A stretch of 64,000 nucleotides of DNA from Pseudomonas sp. (lineage in GTDB: Bacteria; Pseudomonadota; Gammaproteobacteria; Pseudomonadales; Pseudomonadaceae). The stretch is taken from positions 248,001 through 312,000 of the forward strand of contig VMRT01000002.1 of assembly GCA_007713455.1 (NCBI GenBank), read 5' to 3'. A program made the position numbers and the translations under genes. Positions 9,391-21,244 of the stretch are shown piece after piece. The notes beneath the pieces are model-generated. The model made no database searches and was not told the DNA's origin. It saw nothing but the letters and a program-made list of their open reading frames with translations. Numbering within the stretch: position 1 is the first letter of the stretch; every line of letters begins with the position of its first letter.

Positions 9391-10134
9391 ATGAATCTGC
9401 AAGGTAAGGTGGCGTTGGTAACCGGCGCGAGCCGCGGTATTGGCCAGGCCATTGCCCTTGAGTTGGGCCGCCAGGGCGCGATCGTAATTGGTACTGCGAC
9501 CACGCCAACCGGCGCCGAGCGCATCGCCGAGACACTGAAGGAAAACGGTATCGAAGGCGCTGGGCTGGTGCTCGATGTTGGCAACGATGAATCTGTCAGC
9601 AGCACTCTTGAGCACATTCAGCAGCATCTCGGACAGCCGGCAATTCTGGTCAACAATGCCGGTATTACCCGCGATAACTTGATGCTGCGCATGAAGGATG
9701 ATGAGTGGCATGACGTCATCAACACCAACCTGAATAGCCTGTATCGCCTTTCCAAGGCCGTGCTGCGCGGCATGACCAAGGCTCGCTGGGGTCGAATCAT
9801 CAATATCGGTTCGGTGGTTGGTGCCATGGGCAACGCCGGACAGGTAAACTACGCGGCAGCCAAGGCCGGTCTGGAGGGTTTCAGCCGTGCATTGGCTCGT
9901 GAGGTCGGTTCTCGTGGTATCACGGTGAATTCCGTGGCGCCTGGTTTCATCGATACCGACATGACTCGCGAGTTGCCGGAAGCCCAGCGTGATGCGCTCG
10001 TGGGGCAGATTCCCCTGGGACGTCTCGGTCAGGCCGAAGAAATTGCAAAGGTCGTTGCGTTTCTCGCTTCGGACGGCGCTGCCTACGTCACCGGTGCTAC
10101 CGTTCCGGTGAATGGCGGCATGTACATGAGCTGA
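9391..10134 (+). CDS. fabG: 3-oxoacyl-ACP reductase
   Basis: NADPH-dependent reductase for the first reductive step of each fatty-acid elongation round. The 247-residue short-chain dehydrogenase has the cofactor motif TGASRGIGQA, NNAG, the catalytic Ser in NIGSVVG and YAAAKAG with the Tyr/Lys pair, and the C-terminal GATVPVNGGMYM. The ATG at 9391 follows AAGGAGAA; a longer frame from 9262 overlaps fabD and is rejected. Confidence 0.97.
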   Translation: MNLQGKVALVTGASRGIGQAIALELGRQGAIVIGTATTPTGAERIAETLKENGIEGAGLVLDVGNDESVSSTLEHIQQHLGQPAILVNNAGITRDNLMLRMKDDEWHDVINTNLNSLYRLSKAVLRGMTKARWGRIINIGSVVGAMGNAGQVNYAAAKAGLEGFSRALAREVGSRGITVNSVAPGFIDTDMTRELPEAQRDALVGQIPLGRLGQAEEIAKVVAFLASDGAAYVTGATVPVNGGMYMS

Positions 10135-10250
10135 GTGTGACGCCCTACGCAGGAGGACAGTCTTAGAGGCTGTCTTTAAATTAGCTATAAAACCGCAGCT
10201 GGTTTATAGACAGAAGGTTGAAGGCGGCGTCATGCTTGCCTGCTTCCAGC

Positions 10251-10278
10251 TTGAAATGCGGAAAACGCTTTCTATACA
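10251..10278 (+). promoter_or_regulatory. Sigma-70 promoter of acpP
   Basis: TTGAAA (10251-10256), 16-bp spacer, TATACA (10273-10278). The expected start near 10285 gives a leader of about 44 nt. A separate strong promoter for acpP suits the very high level of acyl carrier protein in cells. A weak hairpin (GACAG/CTGTC followed by TTTAAATT near 10156-10182) precedes it and might attenuate read-through from fabG. Confidence 0.75.
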
Positions 10279-10328
10279 CTACCGCGCAAACCAGCTGCCT
10301 GATTTTTCCATAGGAGTGAAAACAAGGT

Positions 10329-10565
10329 ATGAGCACCATCGAAGAACGCGTCAAGAAAATCGTTGCCGAGCAACTTGGCGTTAAAGAAGAGGAAGTAACC
10401 AACAGCGCTTCCTTCGTCGAAGACCTGGGTGCCGACTCTCTTGACACCGTTGAGCTGGTGATGGCTCTGGAAGAGGAATTCGAGACCGAGATCCCGGACG
10501 AGCAAGCTGAGAAGATCACCACCGTTCAGGAAGCCATCGATTACATCAACGCGCACGCGCAGTAA
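10329..10565 (+). CDS. acpP: Acyl carrier protein
   Basis: Central carrier of growing acyl chains. The 78-residue acidic protein has the phosphopantetheine-attachment serine in [11 protein letters not shown]. Its own promoter lies upstream and an intrinsic terminator follows, so it can be expressed as a short abundant message as well as from the operon. Confidence 0.98.
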
Positions 10566-10592
10566 GTTGTAATCTGCTTCAGAAACAGGAAC

Positions 10593-10632
10593 AGCCGCAC
10601 TGCCTTTGAACGAGGTAGTGCGGCTTTTCTTT
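10593..10632 (+). terminator. Intrinsic terminator after acpP
   Basis: AGCCGCACTGCCT pairs with AGGTAGTGCGGCT across a short loop, with one mismatch, and is followed by TTTTCTTT. It lies between acpP and fabF and should be partial, with fabF relying on read-through or a weaker promoter in 10633-10738. Confidence 0.8.
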
Positions 10633-10738
10633 GAGAGGGATTCATCCAGGTCGCGGGGGCTCCATTGCACCCAGCCGGGGATGGTTCCTGTCTTGGCGGG
10701 AACCGAGCCAAGTACGTTTAGGTATAGGAGTAATCGCT

Positions 10739-11983
10739 GTGTCGCGTAGACGCGTCGTAGTCACCGGGATGGGCATGCTATCGCCACTGGGCAACGATGT
10801 GCCAAGCAGCTGGCAGGGAATTCTCGCCGGCCGCAGTGGTATCGGCCTGATCGAGCACATGGATCTTTCTGCCTATTCCACTCGTTTTGGCGGGTCGATC
10901 AAAAGCTTCGATGTCGAGCAGTATCTGCCGGCAAAAGAGGCACGCAAGCTCGACCTCTTCATTCAGTACGGCCTTGCCGCGAGTTTCCAGGCGGTGCGTG
11001 ATTCCGGGCTGGAGGTCACTGACGCCAATCGGGAGCGCATCGGCGTCGCGATGGGGTCCGGTATCGGCGGCCTGACCAATATCGAAAACAGCTGCAAGGC
11101 ACTTATCGAGCAAGGTCCGCGGCGTATATCTCCCTTCTTCGTGCCGGGCTCCATCATCAACATGGTGTCTGGTTTCCTGTCGATCCATCTGGGATTGCAG
11201 GGCCCCAACTATGCAATCGCTACCGCCTGTACCACAGGCACCCACTGCATTGGCATGGCCGCCCGTAACATCGCCTATGGCGAGGCGGATGTCATGGTGG
11301 CCGGCGGTTCCGAGATGGCTGCCAGTGGGCTTGGTATCGGAGGCTTTGCGGCAGCACGCGCACTGTCCACCCGCAACGATGACCCGGCGGCTGCGAGCCG
11401 GCCCTGGGACAAGGGGCGCGACGGTTTCGTCCTCTCCGATGGTGCCGGTGCGCTGGTGCTGGAGGAGCTGGAGCATGCCAAGGCCCGGGGGGCGCACATC
11501 TACGCCGAACTGATCGGTTTCGGCATGAGCGCCGATGCGTACCACATGACCTCGCCGCCCGACGACGGCGCCGGTGCTGCGCGCTGCATCCGCAATGCGC
11601 TGAAGGACTCCCAGTTGAATGTCGATCAGGTGCATTACATCAATGCACACGGCACCTCGACTCCCGCAGGTGACAAGGCCGAGGCTGCTGCTATTCGCAG
11701 CGTATTCGGTGATCACGCCTATGAGCTGTCGGTCAGTTCGACCAAATCCATGGTCGGCCACCTGCTGGGTGCTGCCGGTGCGGTGGAAGCGATCTTCAGT
11801 GTTCTGGCTATTCGTGATCAGGTCGCGCCGCCGACCATCAATCTGCATGAGCCGGATGAAGGCTGCGACCTCGATTTCGTTCCGCACGAGGCCAAGCCCC
11901 GACTGATCGAAGTGGCGGTGTCCAACTCGTTCGGTTTTGGCGGAACCAACGGTTCGCTGGTATTCCGCCGGTTCGCCGAGTGA
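10739..11983 (+). CDS. fabF: 3-oxoacyl-ACP synthase II
   Basis: Condensing enzyme for fatty-acid elongation, 414 residues. The catalytic Cys is in [10 protein letters not shown] and the two histidines are in [11 protein letters not shown] and [14 protein letters not shown]. The GTG start at 10739 gives [11 protein letters not shown] and follows taggag; the longer frame from 10631 adds unrelated residues. A six-bp hairpin (GGTTCC/GGAACC, 10683-10704) lies in the leader. The stop overlaps the pabC start. Confidence 0.96.
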   Translation: MSRRRVVVTGMGMLSPLGNDVPSSWQGILAGRSGIGLIEHMDLSAYSTRFGGSIKSFDVEQYLPAKEARKLDLFIQYGLAASFQAVRDSGLEVTDANRERIGVAMGSGIGGLTNIENSCKALIEQGPRRISPFFVPGSIINMVSGFLSIHLGLQGPNYAIATACTTGTHCIGMAARNIAYGEADVMVAGGSEMAASGLGIGGFAAARALSTRNDDPAAASRPWDKGRDGFVLSDGAGALVLEELEHAKARGAHIYAELIGFGMSADAYHMTSPPDDGAGAARCIRNALKDSQLNVDQVHYINAHGTSTPAGDKAEAAAIRSVFGDHAYELSVSSTKSMVGHLLGAAGAVEAIFSVLAIRDQVAPPTINLHEPDEGCDLDFVPHEAKPRLIEVAVSNSFGFGGTNGSLVFRRFAE

Positions 11984-12797
11984 CATTGAGCTGGCTGAAC
12001 GGGGAGCCCTGTGATGGGCTGCCCATTCATGATCGAGGACTGGCCTACGGCGATGGGCTGTTCGAGACTATTCGCGTCGCAGGTGGCCAGGCGCGGTTGG
12101 TCGAACGCCATCTGCAGCGGCTGCAAGATGGCTGTGAGCGCCTCGCCATTCCCGTTGATGCAAATCTGCTGCGCAATGAGCTGATGCGCTTCTGCCGGGC
12201 ACTGGGGCAGGGCGTCGCCAAGCTCATCGTCACGCGTGGCGCCGGACAGCGTGGTTATGCAACGCCACAGCCGTGTCAGCCGCAGCGTCTGCTGTTAGGC
12301 TCGTCCTCTCCAGCTTATCCGCCACAGCATGCTGAAACCGGCATCAGGCTATTTCCGTGCGAGACCCGGCTTGCCGAGCAACCGCGACTCGCCGGCATCA
12401 AGCATCTGAATCGCCTGGAGCAGGTGTTGGCGCGTGCCGAGTGGCATGATCCGGTCTACGCGGAAGGGTTGATGCGCGATATGTCCGGCCGGGTGGTGGA
12501 GGGCGTTTTCAGCAATCTGTTCATCGTGGAAGCCGGCAAACTGCGTACCGCGCCGCTGACTCGTTGCGGAGTCGCTGGGGTCATGCGTGCGGAGATCATT
12601 GCGCGCGCAGCACAGCACGGGCTCCCGGTCGTGATCGACGACATCAGCTATGCCGAGCTTGTGCAGGCCGATGAGGTATTCCTCTGCAACAGCCTTTACG
12701 GCATCTGGCCCGTGACAGCTTTGGCCGAGTGCGTCTGGCCCGTCGGTCCGCTGACCCGTAAACTGCAGTCCGTTGTCGCCGACCTGTTGAGTGATTC

Positions 12798-12801
<4 letters not shown>
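11980..12801 (+). CDS. pabC: Aminodeoxychorismate lyase
   Basis: PLP enzyme of the class IV aminotransferase fold that makes p-aminobenzoate for folate. The 273-residue protein has [16 protein letters not shown] near the start, the PLP lysine in [14 protein letters not shown], and [14 protein letters not shown] near the end. GTG at 11980 overlaps the fabF stop by four bases; TTG at 11986 is an alternative. It sits between fabF and mltG exactly as in E. coli. Confidence 0.93.
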
Positions 12802-15476
<2,675 letters not shown>

Positions 15477-15507
15477 AATCGACTGGAATTTTCGTTAGGA
15501 ACACCGC

Positions 15508-15864
15508 ATGAGCCTGCCAGCAAATCTTGGTCCGCGTAATGGCATCCTGTCCCTGACCATCAAGGACAAGTCGGTGCTCTATGCCGCGTTCATGCCCTTC
15601 ATCAAGCATGGTGGTCTGTTCATCCCGACCAACAAGAGCTACAAGCTTGGCGACGAAGTGTTCATGCTGCTCAACCTGATGGACGAGCCGGAAAAGATTC
15701 CCGTTGCCGGCAAGGTCGTCTGGATCACCCCAAAGGGTGCCCAGGGCAGTCGCGCCGCGGGAATTGGCGTGCAGTTCAACGAAGGCGATAGTACCGCACG
15801 CAACAAAATCGAAACCTATCTGGCCGGTGCGCTCAAATCCGACCGCCCGACCCACACGATGTAA
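15508..15864 (+). CDS. pilZ: Type IV pilus protein PilZ
   Basis: The founding PilZ-domain protein, needed for type IV pilus assembly in P. aeruginosa. It has 118 residues, starting SLPANLGPRNGILSLTIKD. The c-di-GMP-binding RxxxR and DxSxxG motifs are not apparent (the positions read FIPTNKSYKLGD), consistent with reports that PilZ itself does not bind the nucleotide but contacts PilB and FimX. No pilus genes are nearby; the holB-pilZ-tatD order is conserved in Pseudomonas. Confidence 0.93.
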   Translation: MSLPANLGPRNGILSLTIKDKSVLYAAFMPFIKHGGLFIPTNKSYKLGDEVFMLLNLMDEPEKIPVAGKVVWITPKGAQGSRAAGIGVQFNEGDSTARNKIETYLAGALKSDRPTHTM

Positions 15865-15922
15865 CGCTCTGAGTCACTGAACGTCATCCCTCGCCAGACG
15901 GCAGGGTGTTTGTTGGCCTTTC

Positions 15923-15949
15923 CTGACAACCGGCCATTTGCTCTACAAT
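15923..15949 (+). promoter_or_regulatory. Possible sigma-70 promoter before tatD
   Basis: CTGACA (15923-15928), a short 15-bp spacer, and TACAAT (15944-15949). The short spacing makes it a weak prediction; tatD could also be read through from pilZ. Confidence 0.35.
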
Positions 15950-15983
15950 CGCCCCTTTTTCGCGATAGCAAGTAGTGCATTTC

Positions 15984-16769
15984 ATGCTGGTAGATTCCCA
16001 CTGTCACCTTGACCGACTCGACCTGACCGCACATGACGGTTCACTGGATGCCGCGTTGGACGCTGCGCGCTCGCGCGGTGTCGGGCATTTCCTCTGCATC
16101 GGCGTTAGCGCCGACAACGCAGCGGCGGTCAGATCGCTGTCCGAGCGCTATGCCGATGTGGATTGCTCGATCGGTGTTCATCCTCTGGATCTCGAGCCGA
16201 CGAGCCAGCCGGTGCTGGACTGGTTGCTTGGCGAGCTCCAGCACCCGCATGTGGTTGCCATTGGTGAAACCGGTCTGGATTACCACTACGAGCCTGAAGC
16301 TGCGCAGATGCAGCAGCAGTCCTTCCGGCTGCATCTTGAAGCAGCCAGGCTGACCGGCAAACCGGTCATCGTGCACACCCGGGCTGCCCGCGCCGATACG
16401 CTGGATCTGCTGCGTGAAGCGGCGCTGCCGCAGGCGGGTGTATTGCATTGCTTTACCGAGGACTGGGACATGGCCAAGGCTGCGCTTGATCTCGGTTTCT
16501 ATATCTCTCTGTCGGGGATCGTCACGTTCCGAAATGCCGATGCGCTGCGCGATGTGGCCCGCAGAGTGCCGGCTGATCGCTTGCTGGTCGAAACCGATTC
16601 GCCGTATCTGGCGCCGGTTCCCCACCGTGGCAAAGCCAACCTGCCGCAGTATGTGCGGGAGGTCGCCGAGTTTGTTGCGGAGTTGCGTGGCGTTCCGTTC
16701 GAGGCGCTGGCTGAGCAAACCACTGCCAACTTCAAGACATTGTTCCCGCTGGCCAGGGTGCGCAGCTGA
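15984..16769 (+). CDS. TatD-family metal-dependent hydrolase
   Basis: Predicted metal-dependent deoxyribonuclease-type hydrolase of 261 residues. Metal ligands are visible in DSHCHLD, GETGLDYHYE, HTRAA, HCFTED and VETDSPYLAP. The ATG at 15984 gives MLVDSHCHLD, the usual family start; a GTG three codons upstream is possible. It corresponds to the gene following pilZ in P. aeruginosa. The physiological substrate is unknown. Confidence 0.9.
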   Translation: MLVDSHCHLDRLDLTAHDGSLDAALDAARSRGVGHFLCIGVSADNAAAVRSLSERYADVDCSIGVHPLDLEPTSQPVLDWLLGELQHPHVVAIGETGLDYHYEPEAAQMQQQSFRLHLEAARLTGKPVIVHTRAARADTLDLLREAALPQAGVLHCFTEDWDMAKAALDLGFYISLSGIVTFRNADALRDVARRVPADRLLVETDSPYLAPVPHRGKANLPQYVREVAEFVAELRGVPFEALAEQTTANFKTLFPLARVRS

Positions 16770-16827
16770 CGTCGCCGCCGCGCAGGATTGATGCTTTCCA
16801 GCACGTCCGGTGCGCTGCCTTCTTTGT

Positions 16828-16852
16828 CGCCGTCACGAGCGGCGCTTTTCTT
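16828..16852 (+). terminator. Probable intrinsic terminator after tatD
   Basis: CGCCG and CGGCG form a short stem with a seven-base loop, followed by CTTTTCTTG. The stem is short, so termination may be partial before aroP. Confidence 0.4.
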
Positions 16853-16877
16853 GCTCTGAAGATCCACAAGGTGGCGT

Positions 16878-18275
16878 ATGACCGCTGAAACGCTGCACAC
16901 CGGACCGCTCCAGCGCGGTCTGAAGAATCGCCATATCCAGCTGATCGCCCTGGGCGGAGCGATTGGAACGGGACTGTTCCTGGGCTCGGCTGGAGTTCTG
17001 AGAAGTGCTGGCCCGTCGATGATCCTGGGTTATGCGATCGGTGGCTTCATTGCTTTTCTGATCATGCGCCAGCTGGGGGAGATGATCGTCGAGGAGCCGG
17101 TCGCAGGGTCGTTCAGCCATTTCGCACACAAATATGGCGGCGGTTATGCGGGGTTCCTTTCCGGCTGGAACTACTGGGTGCTGTACGTCCTGGTGGGCAT
17201 GGCCGAGCTGACGGCGGTCGGCAAGTACGTACAGTTCTGGTGGCCTGATATTCCCGCCTGGGCCACAGCTGCTGCGTTCTTCGTGCTGATCAATCTGATC
17301 AATCTCAGCAACGTCAAGGCTTTCGGTGAGGCCGAGTTCTGGTTTGCCATCGTCAAGGTCGCCGCCATCGTCGGCATGATCCTGCTCGGGCTTTTCCTTC
17401 TGGTCAGTGGCCAGGGGGGAGAGCAGGCAAGCATCAGCAACCTGTGGACGCACGGTGGCTTCTTCCCCAACGGCTTCAGCGGCATGCTGCTGGCGCTGGC
17501 GATCATCATGTTCTCCTTCGGTGGACTGGAACTGGTCGGCATCACGGCGGCAGAAGCGGCGGAGCCAAAAACCGTGATTCCCAAGGCGATCAATCAAGTC
17601 GTCTATCGCATTCTGATCTTCTACATAGGCGCGCTGACGGTGCTGCTGGCGCTGTATCCCTGGGACGCACTGTTGCAGACGCTGGGCTCCGCGGGCGACC
17701 CCTACAGCGGCAGCCCCTTCGTGCAGATATTTTCGCTGATCGGCAGCGATGCGGCGGCGCATCTGCTGAACTTCGTCGTGCTGACGGCTGCGCTTTCGGT
17801 CTACAACAGCGGCGTGTATTGCAACAGCCGCATGCTGTACGGCCTGGCAGAGCAGGGCGATGCGCCGCGCAGCCTGATGAAGATCAATGCCCGCGGTGTC
17901 CCGGTGCTAGCGGTGGGCGTGTCGGCCCTGGTAACCCTGCTCTGCGTGGCGGTGAACTACCTGTTTCCGCAGGGCGCGCTCGAACTGCTGATGTCCCTTG
18001 CGGTGGCTGCGCTGGTAATCAACTGGGCGATGATCAGCCTTGCGCACCTGAAATTTCGTCGTGCCATGCAGCGCCAGGGCGTTGAGCCGAGCTTCAAGGC
18101 GTTCTGGTTCCCGCTGAGCAATTACCTGTGCCTGGCCTTCGTCAGCGGGATCCTGATCATCATGCTGTGGCTACCCGGCATCCGCATGTCGGTGTTCGCG
18201 ATTCCGGTCTGGGTCGGGCTTCTCTGGCTGTGCTACCGGCTGCGGACTCGTTTGCTGGCGCAGTCCCAGACCTGA
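16878..18275 (+). CDS. aroP: Aromatic amino acid permease AroP-like
   Basis: Amino-acid/polyamine/organocation-superfamily transporter of the inner membrane, 465 residues with about 12 hydrophobic segments. The opening RGLKNRHIQLIALGGAIGTG and the segment IIMFSFGGLELVGITAAEA match E. coli AroP very closely by eye, and GWNYWVLYVLVGMAELTAVGKY is likewise shared. AroP imports Phe, Tyr and Trp; PheP is the near alternative. It sits between tatD and the RgsA-like RNA, where P. aeruginosa has none, so it looks like a local insertion. Confidence 0.8.
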   Translation: MTAETLHTGPLQRGLKNRHIQLIALGGAIGTGLFLGSAGVLRSAGPSMILGYAIGGFIAFLIMRQLGEMIVEEPVAGSFSHFAHKYGGGYAGFLSGWNYWVLYVLVGMAELTAVGKYVQFWWPDIPAWATAAAFFVLINLINLSNVKAFGEAEFWFAIVKVAAIVGMILLGLFLLVSGQGGEQASISNLWTHGGFFPNGFSGMLLALAIIMFSFGGLELVGITAAEAAEPKTVIPKAINQVVYRILIFYIGALTVLLALYPWDALLQTLGSAGDPYSGSPFVQIFSLIGSDAAAHLLNFVVLTAALSVYNSGVYCNSRMLYGLAEQGDAPRSLMKINARGVPVLAVGVSALVTLLCVAVNYLFPQGALELLMSLAVAALVINWAMISLAHLKFRRAMQRQGVEPSFKAFWFPLSNYLCLAFVSGILIIMLWLPGIRMSVFAIPVWVGLLWLCYRLRTRLLAQSQT

Positions 18276-18279
18276 GAGC

Positions 18280-18309
18280 AAAAAAAACCCGGTTTCCAGG
18301 GAAGCCGGG
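18280..18309 (-). terminator. Strong intrinsic terminator on the minus strand
   Basis: On the minus strand CCCGGCTTCC pairs with GGAAACCGGG, with one mismatch and a two-base loop, followed by eight Ts. There is no T-run on the plus strand, so it serves the minus-strand RNA described at 18281-18387. Confidence 0.85.
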
Positions 18310-18387
18310 CCAAGACCATTAGGAGTATGAAATCGCAATCCTAGCGACCTCATCTGGCTGGGCAGTGGGGGGATTGCCCGGCCAGTT
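18281..18387 (-). ncRNA. rgsA: Probable small RNA RgsA (P16)
   Basis: A minus-strand transcript of about 105 nt is predicted. It starts just after the -10-like TAATACTT (18399-18392), which resembles the RpoS -10 CTATACTT. It opens with a strong hairpin, CTGGCCGGGCA pairing with TGCCCAGCCAG (18385-18354, one mismatch), and ends in the terminator at 18309-18280. In P. aeruginosa rgsA (PA2958.1), an RpoS-dependent RNA linked to the Gac/Rsm system and stress, lies next to the tatD-pilZ genes and a TetR gene, the same neighbourhood as here. Identity rests on position and architecture, not a remembered sequence alignment. Confidence 0.6.
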
Positions 18388-18479
18388 ACTCAAGTATTAA
18401 CGCTGCTCCGCGGGTTTGCCGGCGGATTTCCCTGATTTTTAAACGCATTTGGAATACAAGTCTCGCTGGCTGATCGCCT

Positions 18480-19613
18480 TCAGTGCGCAGCCAGGTCATG
18501 CAAAAGGCCTAGCGTTTCGTTTATGACGTGCTCCGGCGTGTAGAAATGTGGCGAGAAGCGAATGCCGCCGCCGCGTTGTGCACACACCACCTGTTCAGTC
18601 TTGAGTCGCTCGAACAGAGTGGCATTGGGCCAACCGTCGAGGCGGAACGTGACGATGCCGGAGCGTCTCTCCGCTTGGCCTGGCGAGAGGGTTTCTACTC
18701 CTTTCAGCTTGCTGATCCCGTGAGTCAGCCACTCGATTCGCTCGTCCAGCGATCTGGCGACTTGCTCCATCCCCACTTCCTCCAGCAGCGACAGGCTGGC
18801 TTCGAGTGCCATTGCCCCCAGCATGTTCGGGCTGCCGCACTCGAACCGCCTGGCACTGCGTGCGGGCTCCCAGTCGCTACGGTCGTAATCGCCGGCGTGC
18901 TCCAGCATGTGCCAGCCGTACTCGTGCAGTTTCAGTTGCTCGCGTAGGTCGCTGCGACAATAGAAAACACCGAGTCCTTCCGGGCCGAGCATCCACTTGT
19001 GACCATCCGCCATGGCGAAGGCGCAACGGTTCTGCTGGACATCGAAGGGCAGGGCGCCCAATTGCTGGATTGCATCGATGCACAGAAGCACGCCGCGTTG
19101 CTCGCAGCCTTCGCCCAGGCGCGGAAGATCCAATCGCATGCCGCTCGCATATTGCACGGCGCTGATCGACATCAGGCGTACCCGAGGACCACACGCTGCA
19201 AGGAGGTCAGCCTCGGGATCGACACCCTTGAGACTGACCTGAATGACTTCCACGCCGAGCGGCCGCAATGCCTCCCAGACCACCCGATTGGACGGAAACT
19301 CCTCGTCGCTGATCACGATCTGGTCACCGCTTTTCCAGTCCAGCCCGAAGGCGACGAATGAGAGCGCTTCGGAAGTGTTCTTGACCAGCGCCACATCGGC
19401 ACTGCTCGGCGCGTTGAGCAGTCGCGTCAGGCGTTGGCGCAGGCTGCGTTCCACTGTGAGCCATTCGGGGTAGTCGCGCGCGCCCAAGGTTGCATTCTGC
19501 TCGGCAAAGGCGCTCACGGCCCGAGCGGCCCGCCTGGGCCAGGGAGCGACGGCAGCATGGTTCAGATATCGCAAACCGACTATTTGCGGGAATTCGTCAT
19601 TTATTTGAATCAT
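18480..19613 (-). CDS. Class V aminotransferase / cysteine desulfurase-like
   Basis: PLP-dependent enzyme of fold type I, 377 residues from the ATG at 19613 (MIQINDEFPQI); an upstream ATG at 19637 adds eight residues. The PLP lysine is in MADGHKWMLGPEGLG and the Asp contacting the ring is in LCIDAIQQLGALP. It resembles stand-alone Csd/isopenicillin-epimerase-like proteins more than IscS; no iron-sulfur genes are nearby. It is divergent from the TetR gene, 75 bp apart. The substrate is unknown. Confidence 0.75.
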   Translation of the reverse strand: MIQINDEFPQIVGLRYLNHAAVAPWPRRAARAVSAFAEQNATLGARDYPEWLTVERSLRQRLTRLLNAPSSADVALVKNTSEALSFVAFGLDWKSGDQIVISDEEFPSNRVVWEALRPLGVEVIQVSLKGVDPEADLLAACGPRVRLMSISAVQYASGMRLDLPRLGEGCEQRGVLLCIDAIQQLGALPFDVQQNRCAFAMADGHKWMLGPEGLGVFYCRSDLREQLKLHEYGWHMLEHAGDYDRSDWEPARSARRFECGSPNMLGAMALEASLSLLEEVGMEQVARSLDERIEWLTHGISKLKGVETLSPGQAERRSGIVTFRLDGWPNATLFERLKTEQVVCAQRGGGIRFSPHFYTPEHVINETLGLLHDLAAH

Positions 19614-19688
19614 GGTTGGATGTCCCGTGCATTTCATGACCGGTTAGGCATAATGGCTGCTTCGTTTTTCACCTCAAGCAGCCTTCCT

Positions 19689-20309
19689 ATGCAGAATGAA
19701 CCTCGTAAGGTCCGCGAATTTCGTCGCCGCGAACAGGAAATCCTCGATACCGCGTTGCAGCTTTTTCTCGACCAGGGAGAGGACAGCGTTACTGTCGAGA
19801 TGATTGCCGATGCGGTCGGTATCGGCAAAGGCACGATCTACAAGCACTTCAAGTCCAAGGCCGAAATCTACCTGCGGCTGATGCTGGACTACGAGCGCGA
19901 CCTGAACCAGATCCTCCACTCTCCCGACCTGGACCGCGACAAGGAAGCGCTTTCGCGCGCCTACTTCGAGTTCCGCATGCGCGACCCGCAGCGCTATCGG
20001 CTGTTCGACCGCCTCGAGGAGAAAGTGGTCAAGGGCAATCAGGTGCCGGAAATGGTCGAGCAGCTGCACAGCATCCGCGCCTCCAACTTCGAACATCTGA
20101 CCCAGTTGATCAAAGGCCGTATTGCCGAAGGCAAGCTGGAAGACGTGCCGCCGTATTTCCACTATTGCGCCGCCTGGGCGCTGGTGCATGGTGCGGTGGC
20201 GCTGTACCACTCGCCGTTCTGGAGCAACGTGCTGGAAGATCAGGACGGCTTCTTCCAGTTCCTCATGGATATCGGCGTACGCATGGGCAACAAGCGCAAG
20301 CGTGACTGA
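19689..20309 (+). CDS. TetR-family transcriptional regulator
   Basis: Predicted ligand-responsive repressor, 206 residues. The N-terminal helix-turn-helix spans about residues 15-60, with ILDTALQLFLDQG and VGIGKGTIYKHFKSKAEIYL; the rest is an all-helical ligand domain. The ATG at 19689 (MQNEPRKV) is preferred to a much longer frame from 19434 that runs antisense through the divergent gene. It corresponds in position to P. aeruginosa PA2957. It may control the divergent aminotransferase or itself; no operator was identified with confidence. Confidence 0.88.
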   Translation: MQNEPRKVREFRRREQEILDTALQLFLDQGEDSVTVEMIADAVGIGKGTIYKHFKSKAEIYLRLMLDYERDLNQILHSPDLDRDKEALSRAYFEFRMRDPQRYRLFDRLEEKVVKGNQVPEMVEQLHSIRASNFEHLTQLIKGRIAEGKLEDVPPYFHYCAAWALVHGAVALYHSPFWSNVLEDQDGFFQFLMDIGVRMGNKRKRD

Positions 20310-20347
20310 ATTGGCGGCAGCGTGAAGATTGAACAGGCGTGGACGCA

Positions 20348-21244
20348 ATGAACGTGAGCGAGTTTCCCATCCGCTACATCGAGCCAGTATTTCGGCCACC
20401 CAGCGAGGCGCATTCGCTGATCCTGCCGGTGACCAATGGCTGCTCCTGGAACAGCTGTACCTTCTGTGAGATGTATACCGCGCCGCAGAAGAAGTTTCGT
20501 GCTCGCGATGAGGCGGAGGTGCTCGACGAGATCCGTCGTTGCGGCGAGCAGTTGATCGTGCAGCGTGTATTCCTCGCCGATGGTGACGCCTTGGTGTTGC
20601 CGACCCACCGGCTGTTGAGAATCCTTGAACAGATCCGCCAGTGCCTGCCCGAAGTTCAACGTGTCTCGAGCTATTGCCTGCCACGCAACCTGCGCAAGAA
20701 GTCGGTTGCCGAGCTGCAGGAACTGGCGGATGCGGGGCTCGGCATGGCCTATGTCGGCGCCGAGTCCGGCGACGATGAGGTGCTGGCGCTGGTCAACAAG
20801 GGGGAGACCTACGAATCGACGCTCAGCGCGCTGGATAAGCTGGGGGCGGCGGGCATCGCACGCTCGGTGATGATTCTCAACGGGCTTGGCGGTCGCCAAC
20901 TGAGTCGCCAGCACGCACGCAATTCGGCGCGGCTGATGAATGCAGCGCAGCCCGAGTTTCTGTCCACGCTGGTGGTCAGTTTTCCGCAGGGTGAAGCGCG
21001 TTTTCGGAAAACCTTCGAGGATTTCGAGCCGCTGGTGCCGGCCGATCTGTTTCGCGAGCTGGAGTGGTTGCTGGAGGATCTGCAGCTGACCGATACGGTT
21101 CTTCGCAGCGATCACGCGTCCAATTATCTGGTGCTCAAGGGCATTTTGGGTGTCGATAAACCGGGCCTGCTGCGTCGGGTACGTGAGGCCATCGAAGACC
21201 CGCGTAACGCTCCGTTGCGTCAGGAGTGGCAGCGAGGGCTGTAG
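20348..21244 (+). CDS. Radical SAM protein with CX4CX2C cluster motif
   Basis: Radical S-adenosylmethionine enzyme of unknown substrate, about 298 residues. The cluster-binding segment NGCSWNSCTFCEMY is near residue 35 and has four, not three, residues between the first two cysteines. A SAM-binding GxE-like segment follows (AESGDDEVL). There is no B12 domain or C-terminal SPASM cysteine set. Start could be ATG 20348 or GTG 20339; Shine-Dalgarno evidence is weak for both. It follows tetR by 38 bp. Confidence 0.75.
   Translation: MNVSEFPIRYIEPVFRPPSEAHSLILPVTNGCSWNSCTFCEMYTAPQKKFRARDEAEVLDEIRRCGEQLIVQRVFLADGDALVLPTHRLLRILEQIRQCLPEVQRVSSYCLPRNLRKKSVAELQELADAGLGMAYVGAESGDDEVLALVNKGETYESTLSALDKLGAAGIARSVMILNGLGGRQLSRQHARNSARLMNAAQPEFLSTLVVSFPQGEARFRKTFEDFEPLVPADLFRELEWLLEDLQLTDTVLRSDHASNYLVLKGILGVDKPGLLRRVREAIEDPRNAPLRQEWQRGL

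Noticed and set aside
18322-18344. Five-codon plus-strand frame (MKSQS) after an AGGAG site downstream of aroP
   Set aside because: It lies within the predicted minus-strand small RNA, codes only five residues, and is explained by chance.
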